A stretch of 64,000 bases of DNA from Zygnema cylindricum (lineage: Eukaryota > Streptophyta > Zygnematophyceae > Zygnematales > Zygnemataceae): contig JBBHKE010000831.1 in the NCBI GenBank assembly GCA_037447655.1, positions 145,929 through 209,928 on the forward strand, read 5' to 3'. The notes under the pieces are model-generated. The model worked only from the letters and a program-made list of their open reading frames with translations. It did no database searches and had not been told where the DNA came from. Positions within the stretch are counted from its first letter, which is position 1. Every line of letters begins with the position of its first letter. The position numbers were made by a program, and so were the translations under genes. Shown here piece by piece: positions 9,996 to 19,134 of the stretch.

Positions 9996-10440
9996 GCCAC
10001 ATGTTTTTTTTGTTATCACTTGGGTGAACATTTTCTAAGACATACCCCACCGACTTGTCTTGAAGCTTCTGTATTCCGGTGATCATCCGAATCATCTAGA
10101 AGAAGGTTCTGCTTCAGCTGCCTTGGTTTCCTTTTCCTTGTCCTGCTATGGTGTATCCTTGAGAAGGCCATCCGGCTACAACCAAATCTACCCTCCCCAG
10201 ACTTTCTAAATGAGAGGTCATAATCTGGTATACATTCTGGGGAAGTTTTCGTAAGCGTTAAAAAATGAGGTCACTAGTATTTGTTGGGGATACAGTTGGT
10301 GGAGCTGGTGTAGGCGGTGCTCACTGACAACTTAAGCTTCTGATGCTATTTCTACGGCCGCATAGTCCTCCACTAGGTATCTTGCCTTTAACACTGCTTC
10401 CAAATTGGAACTGATTCCAAAAAAAAGAAGATAAGATTCA
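9996..10440 (-). pseudogene. DNA cytosine-5 methyltransferase domain, N-terminal half (motifs I, IV, VI), retroelement-borne
   Basis: Minus-strand reading from 10440 gives motif I (FFGISSNLEAVLKA, GIS at about 10418-10410), then EHRLHQLHQLYPQQ. After a one-base frame change comes motif IV, LGRVDLVVAGWPSQGYTIAG. Further on, motif VI is VGYVLENVHPSDN, with ENV at 10036-10028. The order and spacing match a single-domain C5 methyltransferase (S-adenosylmethionine loop, catalytic loop, ENV). The catalytic PCQ is PSQ here (Ser codon at 10164-10162). There is a stop after motif I and frame changes around motifs IV-VI, so it is dead. The next domain upstream on the strand is the retropepsin-like protease. 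Confidence 0.8.
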
Positions 10441-10797
10441 GAGTCCTGACTGGGGAACCATCAATGACACTATTTGTCTATTGAATTTTTTATCGTCGGT
10501 TGGGACATTAAAGGGTTTGACCAAAGGTACTTTGTTTTTTTTGTTATAATTGTTGCAAATCTTTGGTTCACCTCCCGCCGAAGTGTGGCCATTTGTGATA
10601 ATCTTTTGTGGTATTCTGCTTCCCACCAGTTGGAAATGGGGAATTGCTAGATTGTGTCGACGATATCGGTTGAACTAGCAAATAGCTCTGAAGGGGTTGA
10701 GGTGGCATACACAGGGTAGCATCTAGACACCGGGACATTACTCCTTCCCCTATTTCACAATTCTAAGGGAACCACAACCTTGGTCCCCTCAAGATCC
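10441..10797 (-). pseudogene. linker between protease and methyltransferase in the gypsy element
   Basis: The 62-codon minus-strand frame at 10626-10438 runs directly towards methyltransferase motif I and ends in a stop just before it. It has basic patches (NNYNKKNK) and no recognised domain. It is taken as part of the same polyprotein because of position and strand only. Confidence 0.4.
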
Positions 10798-11394
10798 TCA
10801 AGGTCCCGAACAGTGAACGGTTCTTTCCAAATACTCAGCCCCATATTCAACCGTGTCCATGTAGCCATCCCCATCATAGAGCTGGTTTCGGATTTGTTGG
10901 CCTGCGTCATCAGAGAATTCGATTACCATGACCATATTAACCCCGTAGACTGGTTGGCTTCCACGGCTAACCGTGCTTTGGCAAATGTCGCTCGGACAAA
11001 TTTCAGGACGAAGTTCCTCGATCATCTCTTGTAAAGTTGAGGTGGTGATTAGGTTAGGTAGAGCCCTGGTATCAACCACAGAATCATGATAGCCTCCGTA
11101 TCCGTTGAGTTTGAAATTTCCGGTTCGATTGAGAATGACGACCACTGATAACGCCTTGTAATCCCTATCTACAATAGAGGTCTTAGGTTCCGAAGAAGGA
11201 AAGATTGTTCCGGTCGGATTTGCTAAAGCCACTCTCTCTCTTCCCATATAGATTTCCTTCCTTAAAGCCTGATTAAGGATATCTTCAAGCAGATTAATGG
11301 GTGGCAGATTATGGGATGAAGCCAGAGTTTTCACGTGAGTGAGAACGTAGGGCATAAGGTGCCTGACTAACATTACCGTTAGTTCAGAGGACAT
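10798..11394 (-). pseudogene. gypsy-type retropepsin (aspartic protease) region
   Basis: This open segment of about 198 codons contains VVDTRALPNLITTSTLQEM. That matches the retropepsin pattern D-T-G-A-x-x-N-(L/I) with the Gly changed to Arg (DTRA codons 11073-11062), preceded by a short hydrophobic strand (KLNGYGGYHDSVV). A later hydrophobic stretch (NMVMVIEFSDD) fits the second sheet. The substitution at the invariant Gly would inactivate it. It sits between gag-like sequence and the methyltransferase, so the order is protease, methyltransferase, RT. The call rests on one motif plus context. Confidence 0.6.
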
Positions 11395-11486
11395 TTTTAG
11401 GCAGATTATGGGATGAAGCCAAAGTTTTCACGTGAGTACGTAGGGCATAAGGTGCCTGACTAATATTACCATTGGTTCAGAGGACA
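11303..11486. repeat. tandem duplication, about 90 bp
   Basis: GCAGATTATGGGATGAAGCC through GTTCAGAGGACA occurs at 11303-11392 and again at 11401-11486 with a few changes and a 4-base deletion. Both copies encode an (M/V)LVRHLMPYVLT-like stretch on the minus strand, so Gag/protease sequence is partly doubled here. Confidence 0.9.
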
Positions 11487-11922
11487 AAGGTTGAGCCCAG
11501 GCGATGGAATTAGTTCTTCCGGATTTCCGTGCTCCTCCCACACTTTTGTTATCGGAATTTGCTGTCGGAGGTGTGCCGAGAGGGTTGTCATCCGGTTGTT
11601 GAGCCACGTATCTCTCAAACCACTCTAGTTTGCTTTGCTTTCCTAGGACCTCTTTTTCCAACTGTTTTTGCTTATCGGCTTGAAAATTTTCGAAACCCGA
11701 AAGTTGTTTCTTTTGAGAGGGTGGAGGCGGTTGTGCTGCTTTTAGGCCGAGACTGACATTACTGTTCAGAAGTATTGCTAGGGGAGTAAAGGATAATGGT
11801 TTTGTCACTTTCCTGTTATGTTCTTTTTGGTCCATTTTATGTTTATCTTTCTTTTCCTCCGAGGTGGAATTACATAGCTGCCCACGATTGTCACCCACTC
11901 TCACATTCCAGGCTCCAAACAT
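11428..11922 (-). pseudogene. gypsy element Gag, C-terminal segment next to the copia-2 insertion
   Basis: A minus-strand frame of about 164 codons ends in the duplicated RHLMPYVLT stretch leading to the protease region. It is charged and glutamine-rich (QADKQKQLEKEVLGKQ), consistent with the variable Gag/linker part. Its upstream continuation resumes at 18066, on the other side of copia-2, whose target duplication AAAGG is present at both edges (11923-11927 and 18066-18070). Confidence 0.55.
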
Positions 11923-11927
11923 AAAGG

Positions 11928-12942
11928 TGTTGATCTGTGGATACTACACCCACTGAAGATGAAGATTATACAGGAGTAGTCATCACAGAGTTAAAATCAG
12001 CAAGAAGCATTCACAAATGATCAGAAAAATATATAACTTTGGAACACAGCCTAAGACAATTTAGGCAACCAAATGGCCTACAAATATGCCAAAATGCAAA
12101 GAATACAAAGAGGAACACAAGTGCAAATTTACACAGAAATCTGCAAACAGATCTGAGAAATCCTCTCAGTCAAAGATATCAAAATGCTAAATCATAATTT
12201 GATACAACAAGTTCCTAACTTATGAAATGGTTAAGTCCTACTCTTATACCTAAAAGATCTAACCTTCTTAAAGCTAATAGCCACTCACTAACCTAACCAA
12301 GGTAAGAAGGCATATCAGCCATGCATCCGTAATATCTACCTGATCTAAGGAGGATACCTGAATATGTCAAGGTATGTCATACATAATGAATCTGAACTGA
12401 GTGCTTAATCAAACAAGAACACGCCTATGTACAAAGCAAGGATATGTAACGTCACACTATAATCTACAAAACATGTCGGATAATCATAGACGTGGTCACG
12501 GTTACTTAGCGTCCGTCAGTAGCAAATCTCTGCCGTCCATCTTTCACAAGTTTCATCCCAAATGAAACTTTGTGTGACACCTCGGTCTTCCGTAATCTAC
12601 AAAACACGTCGGATAATCATAGACGTGGTCACGGTTAATCAGCGTATGTCAGTAGCAATTCTCCACCGTCTATCTTTTACAAGTTTCATCCAAGATGAAA
12701 CTTTGTGTGACACCTCGGTCTTCCGGTGAATCTGAGTCGTAGAACCGAGTCTATCGAAGTGTCTCATCTCTGTTTGCTGACGCGTGTCCCGCTAATGTGA
12801 TACACAGTGTACTCTCTCGCTGTTCAGTGTCACACTAATTCTGGTACATATTGAACCAGGCTTCCACAAAATAAACCAAGTACCCAGAAGACACTCCCCT
12901 CACATAGGAGGCTTAGTGAGGACTAAAGCTTTCAAAACAACA
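11928..12942 (-). repeat. copia-2 3' LTR (with internal 132-bp duplication)
   Basis: Partner of 17184-18065. The block from TAATCTACAAAACA to CACCTCGGTCTTCCG is present twice in tandem (about 12461-12592 and 12593-12724) but only once in the other LTR, so the duplication arose after insertion. Confidence 0.93.
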
Positions 12943-12960
12943 CTCCCCTAAAGCTTTAGA
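12943..12960 (-). other. copia-2 polypurine tract region
   Basis: On the element strand the bases before the 3' LTR read AAAGCTTTAGGGGAG, ending in a G-rich purine run like that of copia-1 (AAGGGGAG). Confidence 0.65.
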
Positions 12961-12965
12961 CTTTA

Positions 12966-13490
12966 CTAGCCACTATGACCATATGCCTCTCTACAGAATT
13001 TTAATTTTGGTGCAGGCAAGGGTTTTGTCATCATATCTGCTAGCATTTCCTCATCGGGTAAGTAGTTAAGCTTCAGAATTCTAGCCATCACCTTTTCTCT
13101 CAGAAAGTGTAATTTAATATCAATATGCATACTTTTGAAGTGATGACTTCCATAAGAAAAAATAACCATAACAGCTTGATTGTCACACCATAGGACTTCA
13201 GGACTTGACTGCATTAATTTCAGTTCTTGTAAAAGAAATTTTAACGAAAGAAGTTCTTTAACAGCTGAGCTGGCTGCCATATATTCAACTTCCATGGTTG
13301 ATTGAGCAGTCACCTTTTGAAGCTTGTTGGTCCAACAGCAAGTACCATCACCAATCTTCAAAATAAATCCAGTGGTAGAGCGTCTGCTTGGCATGTCACC
13401 ATAACTCGTATTGCTCCAGCTGATAATTTTCACTTCATCTCTTCTGAGAGTAAGTTTGATATCCCGTGTTCCTGCAAGGTATCTGAGAAC
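12966..13490 (-). pseudogene. copia-2 RNase H
   Basis: The frame at 13433-12966 has SWSNTSYGDMPSRRSTTGF, AQSTMEVEYMAASSAVKEL, WCDNQAVMVI and ADMMTKPLPAPKLKFC, the RNase H series of Ty1/copia, and ends about 20 bases before the LTR. It is not in frame with the RT segment upstream. Confidence 0.9.
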
Positions 13491-14471
13491 TCATTTTGCT
13501 GCCTCCCAATCTGATCTTTTCGGGTTCTGAAGGCTTTGGCTTAGAGCTCCAACTGCCGCTGCAATGTCAGGACGCGTGCTGTTCATGAAATAGATAAGAC
13601 TCCGAACAACTTGTCTGTAAGGAATTTTGGACATGAACTCTGACTCCCCTAGTTCAATGTCATCCTCGAGTGACATTCCTCCATCTGTCTTCTTTCCTTC
13701 CATTTTTTGCCTAAACTCCATAGGGGTGGCACTCCCCTTTGCATCTGCCATGCCAAATCTTTCCAGTATATTACCAATGGCCTTTCTCTGAGTGAGATAA
13801 ATAACCTTCTGATTCCTATCTCTCTCTACCTGAATGCCTAGGATATACTTCGCCTCGCCTAAATCCTTCATTTCAAACTTGGCATTTAGAGATGCTTTTA
13901 TCTTATTTATCTCATTTACAGACTTACTGATAAGCAGCAGGTCATCTACATACACTGCTACATAGATCACACCATCCTCTCCTTCTATGACGTAAACGCA
14001 GTGATCTGAGCTGATCCTTGTGAAACTTAGACTGGTAATAAACTCATCTAATTTCAGATTCCACTGACGTGGAACCTGTTTTAATCCATACAGTGATTTC
14101 AACAGTTTATAGACTAGATTTTCCTTTCCTTTTTTTGCATACCATTCAAGTTGTTTCATATAAATTACTTCCTCTAAATCTCCATGCAAGAAAGCAGTTT
14201 TAACATCCATTTGATGCAACTCCCTATTCTCTATTGCAGCTAAAGACAACAAGACTCTAACAGTGGGAAACGTGACAGTAGGAGAAAAGGTTTCCTCGTA
14301 GTCTATTCCTTCTTTTTGACTAAAGTATTTTGCAACCAGACGAGCTTTATACCTTTCAATAGTGTTATCTGGGTTGAGCTTCACTTTGAAGACCCACTTA
14401 CACCCAATGGCTTTCTGATCCAGTGGAAGCTCCACAAGATCCCACGTCTGAGCTTCTATAATCGACCTCAT
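13491..14471 (-). pseudogene. copia-2 reverse transcriptase
   Basis: A 326-codon open segment includes KAIGCKWVFKVKLNPDN, KEGIDYEETFSPTV, HQMDVKTAFLHGDLEE, YGLKQVPRQWN, VAVYVDDLLLIS (catalytic YVDD), GEAKYILGIQVERDR, then YRQVVRSLIYFMNSTRPDIA. A stop or frame change upstream separates it from integrase. Sequence is close to copia-1 RT, so the two families share a lineage. Confidence 0.92.
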
Positions 14472-15410
14472 CTCATCATTTGCAGCTGCTATCTAGTGAT
14501 CCTTTTCAGGAACAGAAAATGCTTCCTGAATGGTAAGAGTCTCCCCGGTGCTTGGAGAAAAAGCATATTGAACATGTTCTCCCCTCCAGCGAGAACTTTG
14601 TCTTCTTCCCTCCTGGAAAATTTGAGGGTGGAACTGTTGGATCTTGACTTCGATTTTGGGGTCGAGGAAGATTAGTGCCAGCTGTTCTTTGCTGTTCAGT
14701 TGCTGAAGGTATTCCAGTATTTTGCACTCCAAGAGAAGAAGAAGTTGTAGGTGTAGATGAGTGAAACGGGATCTGATCCAAAATGACATATTCCTGCAGT
14801 TTTTCTTTCTTCTCACTTTCATCCATACTAAATACATCTATGGATTCACTCTCATCTTTCACCAGAATATTTCTGGCAATCTGAATGGTATGTTTTTAAG
14901 GACAATATACTCTGTATCCTACAGATTCATCATCATATCCTATGAAGATTCCAGGTTTGGACTTTGGGGTTAGTTTCCAGTTTGGTAAATTATCTAGTAC
15001 AAAGCATTTACTACCAAACACGCTGAAGTGACTAACATCTGGTTTTCTACCTCTCCACACTTGATAAGGTGTTTTTCCTTGAACAGATGTAGTTTCTAAT
15101 CTGTTCCTAATATATGTTGCAGTTTGATAAGCTTCAGCCCAAAACTTAATATCTACTCCTTTATGAACCATCATAGATTTAACACTCTCAGTTAGAGTTC
15201 TATTCAACCTTTGTGAGACTCCATTCTGCTCAGGAGTATATGGAACAGTAAACTGATGAGAGATATCATTTTCTTTTAAATAAGCAACAAATTCATTGGA
15301 AGTATATTCACCTCCATTATCAGATCTTAGAGAAAGAATTGATCTGCCGTGAAGCTTTTCTGCCCAAATCCGAAAATGTTAAAAGTGGGTGAAGACCTCC
15401 TTTTTCTCCT
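14472..15410 (-). pseudogene. copia-2 integrase C-terminal half and linker
   Basis: At 15207-14896 the frame reads MNRTLTESVKSMMVHKG, FWAEAYQTATYIRNRLET, then VFGSKCFVLD and GIFIGYDDESVGYRVY, the distal part of copia integrase. The 14862-14493 segment is an acidic, proline-rich linker with competing frames. Stops separate all pieces. Confidence 0.85.
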
Positions 15411-15862
15411 TCATAAAATAGATCCGGCTGAATTTGGAAAATTCATCTGTGAATGTAACAAAGTATTTGTTCCCAGCCAGAGATGGTATTTTGGAGGGTC
15501 CCCACACATCTGATGAATAAGCTTTAAGAGATTAGTTGCTTTAAAATCTGCAGTTTGAGGTAAAGGAAGTTTATGAAGCTTACCCAGAGCACAACAATCA
15601 AAAATATTTGAATGTTGGTGACCAAGTTTAACTCCTACCATATCATTCTTTACCATCTTTTTGAGCCTGTCGTTATGAACATGACTCAATCTTTTATGCC
15701 ACAAAACATTATCACATAAGACACTGGAGTAAGCAAAGGAAGTTGTATTCACCAGGTCTATCCGGTACAAGTTTATGCCACAAAACATTATCACATAAGA
15801 CACTGGAGTAAGCAAAGGAAGTTGTATTCACCAGGTCTATCCGGTACAAGTTGTTAGGGCCT
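15411..15862 (-). pseudogene. copia-2 integrase zinc-binding part, with local duplication
   Basis: The frame contains LWHKRLSHVHNDRLKKMV and CCALGKLHKLPLPQT, the HHCC region before the integrase core. A segment of about 75 bp (CAAAACATTATCACATAAGA to TATCCGGTACAAG) is tandemly repeated at about 15703-15851, so the upstream edge of this frame is doubled. Confidence 0.82.
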
Positions 15863-16258
15863 CTAGTTCACATTACAGCTACCCCTTCCCTCTTTGCTGA
15901 CTATTTTCTTTCCCCTTCCCTCTTTGCTGACTATTTTCTTTCCTTGCTTCTGAAGTATTTCAAAGCCGCCTCTACTTTTTGCAACTGATGTAGAAAACAA
16001 ATTCTTTTTAAACTGAGGGACATACAACACATCATAGAGAGTTCTACTAACTGCCTTGCCATCTATCTCACACATAAGGATGACAGTCCGTTGGGCTTTT
16101 GCTTCAATTGTGGCTCCACAAAAATAGTAGATCTGTCCAGTGGGGATAGGTTGCAGATTTGTGAAAGAGGCCTTGTTCAGCACATATGAGAAGAGCTTCC
16201 GGAGTCCATGATCCATCCGTGGTCTTTGTCTCCCTCCATCAGTTTCGCAAGAGCGCAT
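15863..16258 (-). pseudogene. copia-2 protease, frameshifted
   Basis: Near 16235-16178 one frame reads DHGWIMDSGSSSHMC, the protease active-site block (DSGS), and stops. A second frame continues with VILMCEIDGKAVSRTLYDVL and FKKNLFSTS. A short repeat (KKIVSKEGRG twice) comes from a tandem duplication at about 15885-15945. Confidence 0.85.
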
Positions 16259-17180
16259 AACTATTTGTCGTCAGTTTTTGGAAAACTGACATTATCCGGC
16301 ACATTTTCCTTGTTGACCGACTCCGGATGCGGTGTGTCAGCTGAAAATGCCTCAGTTTTCGAAGGGGGTGGCGGTGGTGTAAAAGGTGGCTTTTGTGGTG
16401 TGTAGATCCTTTTTGGCCTCCATCCATTTCTGAACACACCAGTCTCACAAGCTTTGAGAAACTTAGGACCCGGTTTGTACAGATGTCTTTGATTGTAACA
16501 ATAGACACACTTGTTGTAAGATTGAGAACCATGATAACCCTGAGATCTGTTTCCTTGATACTGAACATTAAAAGCTCTAGAAGACATTATTGGATTAAGA
16601 GCTATAAATGTTGAATCTTCCTCTAGCACTAGTTCTATAGCTGTTGCTAGATTCCAGACTGACTTATCCAATTTTTTAAACTTGCTGAGGCTTCTTTATA
16701 TTCTTCAAGAAGTCCTCGCATAAGAATCATAGTCTGATGGTAAGGGGAGAAGTTCCCCCCTGAATATGCATTCTCTGTTAGTAAAAGCCGAAGTCCATTA
16801 CAAAATTCTGCCATACTACCACCTGTATACCTATATTCCCAAATGTTTACAGCTGTAATAATCTCATGCTTAGCATTAGCTTTTAGGTAGATGGTTTTCA
16901 GGGAAGTCCAAATTTGTGACGCCTTTTTCATCTTAATATATGACATAAGCAAATCCTCTGAAATCATTAACTTTAACAGATGCAAAGCCTGCTGATTTTT
17001 CCCACCATAGGATGCATCAGTTTCAGCAAGACTGTCATAAACTACATCAAACAGTTTAACTTGAGTAAAATAGGACTCAACCAAATCAAACCAAAAAAGG
17101 TATTTCCTTCCATCAAAAACTGGTATCTGTGAGGGCGGGCTCACACCTGTTGTTCTGTGGATACTATACCCCGCCCTCAC
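16259..17180 (-). pseudogene. copia-2 Gag
   Basis: The frame from 17180 begins within LTR/PBS sequence and reads TTGVSPPSQIPVFDG, then YLFWFDLVESYF, followed by UBN2-like sequence (LKLMISEDLLMSYIKM, IWTSLKTIYLKANAK, YRYTGGSMAEFCNGL). The overlapping frame 16671-16261 carries a zinc-knuckle remnant CVYCYNQRHLYKPG with a Cys further on, then a proline-rich tail. As in copia-1 and copia-3 the Gag N-terminus crosses the primer binding site. Confidence 0.85.
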
Positions 17181-17183
17181 ACC

Positions 17184-18065
17184 TGTTGTTCTGTGGATAC
17201 TACACCCACTGAAGATGAAGATTATACAGGAGTAGTCATCACAGAGTTAAAACAAGCAAGAAGCATTCACAAATGATCAGAAAAACATACAACTTTGGAA
17301 CACAGCCAAAGACAATTTAGGCAACCAAATGGCCTACAAATCTGCCACAATGCAGAGAATACAAAGAGGAACACAAGTGCAAATTTACACAGAAATCTGC
17401 AAACAGATCTGAGAAATACTCTCAGTCAAAGATATCAAAATGCTAAAGCATCATTTGATACAACAAGTTCCTAACTTCTGAAATGGTTAAGTCCTACTCT
17501 TATGCCTAAAAGATCTAACCTTATCAAAGCTAATAGCCACTCACTAACCTAACCAAGGTAAGAAGGCATATCAGCCATGCATCTACAATATCTACCTGAG
17601 CTAAAGAGGATACCTGAATATGTCAAGGTATGTCATACAGGATGAATCTGAACTGAGTGCTTTATCAAACAAGAACACGCCTATGTACAAAACAGGGATA
17701 TGTTACGTCACACCGTAATCTACAAAACACGTCGGATAATCATAGACGTGGTCACGGTTAATCAGTGTCCGTCAGTAGCAAATCTCCGTCGTCCATCTTT
17801 CAGAAGTTTCATCCAAGATGAAACTTTGTGTGACACCACAGTCTTCCGGTGAATCTGAGTCGTAGAACCGAGTCTATCGGAGTGTCTCATCTCAGTTTGC
17901 TGGCGCGTGTCCCGCTAATGTGATACACAGTGTACTCTCTCGCTGTTCACTGTCACACTAATTCTGGTACATACTGAACTAGGCTTCCACAAAATAGACT
18001 AAGTACATAGAAGACACTCCCCTCACATAGGAGGCTTAGTGAGGACTAAAGCTTTCAAAACAACA
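17184..18065 (-). repeat. copia-2 5' LTR
   Basis: Partner of 11928-12942. Its inner border is blurred by a 35-bp tandem repeat (TGTTGTTCTGTGGATACTA starts at both 17149 and 17184), so the LTR could be counted from 17149. The decayed primer site GGTGTGAGCCCGCCC lies on the element strand at 17148-17134; it resembles the copia-1 site with three transitions and one missing base. Confidence 0.9.
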
Positions 18066-19134
18066 AAAGGTGCGTGCGTGGTGAGCCTTTGGAGGTTCCA
18101 TTTCTCACTCTATAATTTCATCATCATCCCCAATCGCCGTGGTTTCTTGTTCTTGTTCCGCTAACTTTTGTAATAACTCTTGTTTCTTCCATTCGAGTTT
18201 TAGAGTTGCCGTCAAAGCAAGGGTTTGGGAGGAGGATCCTAAACGCATGACTACTGATTCCACTGGGTCCGAGAGGAGGATCCTAAGCATAGGGCTGCCA
18301 ATTCTGTATCCATAGGGGAGAATTTTTGAATCTGCTGTTGGATAAATAACTCCGGGGTAAGCCTTGCCTGACCTAATGGGGCTCTTTTTGGTTCTTCCAT
18401 GGTCAGACGTCCCCATGGGTAAAGTAGCTGGAGGGGAAGAGGATTTATTGTAGTTTCTCCTCCACCAGTGAATAAATGATACTGCATCATTTCTTTTAGA
18501 ACCCCATTCTTGCGGAAACATTGCCCCTCATTGTGCCTCATGAAACCACAAGCTTCACATTTGGAGCCTTCGGTGGTGTATTGCTCCTCAACTCATTGGA
18601 TATCTGAGCACCATCAAATTTTTGAAAGTTTGATTTGTCTCAGCTTGGATTGAGACATCTTGGCAGTTTTGGACCGGGGAGTAGGTTTGTATGTCTTCTT
18701 ATTGACAGGTGTTTTATCTCCTCCTCCACCTTCTTGTCCGCGTTTCTGCAGTTTTTGGGTTTGCTGCGCTTGTTTTTTTCAAATTTGGTTTTCTTGATTA
18801 TCAATTCAGGTTTGAGTTTCCTCGGACATTGTTTCCACACGTGACCGATTTACTAGCAATTTAGACGGTTGTAGAGAAATACTTTTTCGTCTGCCCCCCT
18901 TGCAGGTTCGACCCTTTTTTCCGCCACTTGCTTCTTTTTAAGCTTTCGCAAAGCTTGCAGTTCATCAAATATTTCCTGATGCAATGATGTTTCTCCGGCG
19001 AACCCTGCAAAGTTAGCTTTGGCTTTACCAGTAACAGCTTTTTCTCGAGCCAAGCTGTGGACGAAATGGTCATATAATTTCATAGCCAATAGAGAAATGT
19101 CTTTTGCCAAGGGATTAATCTCATGAATGGCCAA
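18066..19134 (-). pseudogene. gypsy element Gag with CCHC zinc knuckle
   Basis: Minus-strand codons at 18559-18518 encode CEACGFMRHNEGQC, an exact CX2CX4HX4C zinc knuckle, the nucleic-acid binding motif of Gag nucleocapsid. Downstream (18521-18105) are a basic/proline stretch and a Glu/Gln-rich end. Upstream, 19134-18853 is a helical charged segment (LQALRKLKKKQVAEKR). The pieces are in different frames, so the region is decayed. The copia-2 insertion lies at its 3' end. Confidence 0.65.

Larger units (their letters stand above)
11928..18065 (-). mobile_element. Ty1/copia LTR retrotransposon, copia-2 (nested in the gypsy element)
   Basis: Direct repeats at 11928-12942 and about 17184-18065 enclose a minus-strand gag-protease-integrase-RT-RNase H region. 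Ends are TGTTG...CAACA. The 5-bp target duplication AAAGG is exact. The two LTRs differ by scattered changes and by a 132-bp internal duplication present only in the left copy. Coding regions carry stops and frameshifts. LTR sequence is unrelated to copia-1 by eye, so these are two families. Confidence 0.95.
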
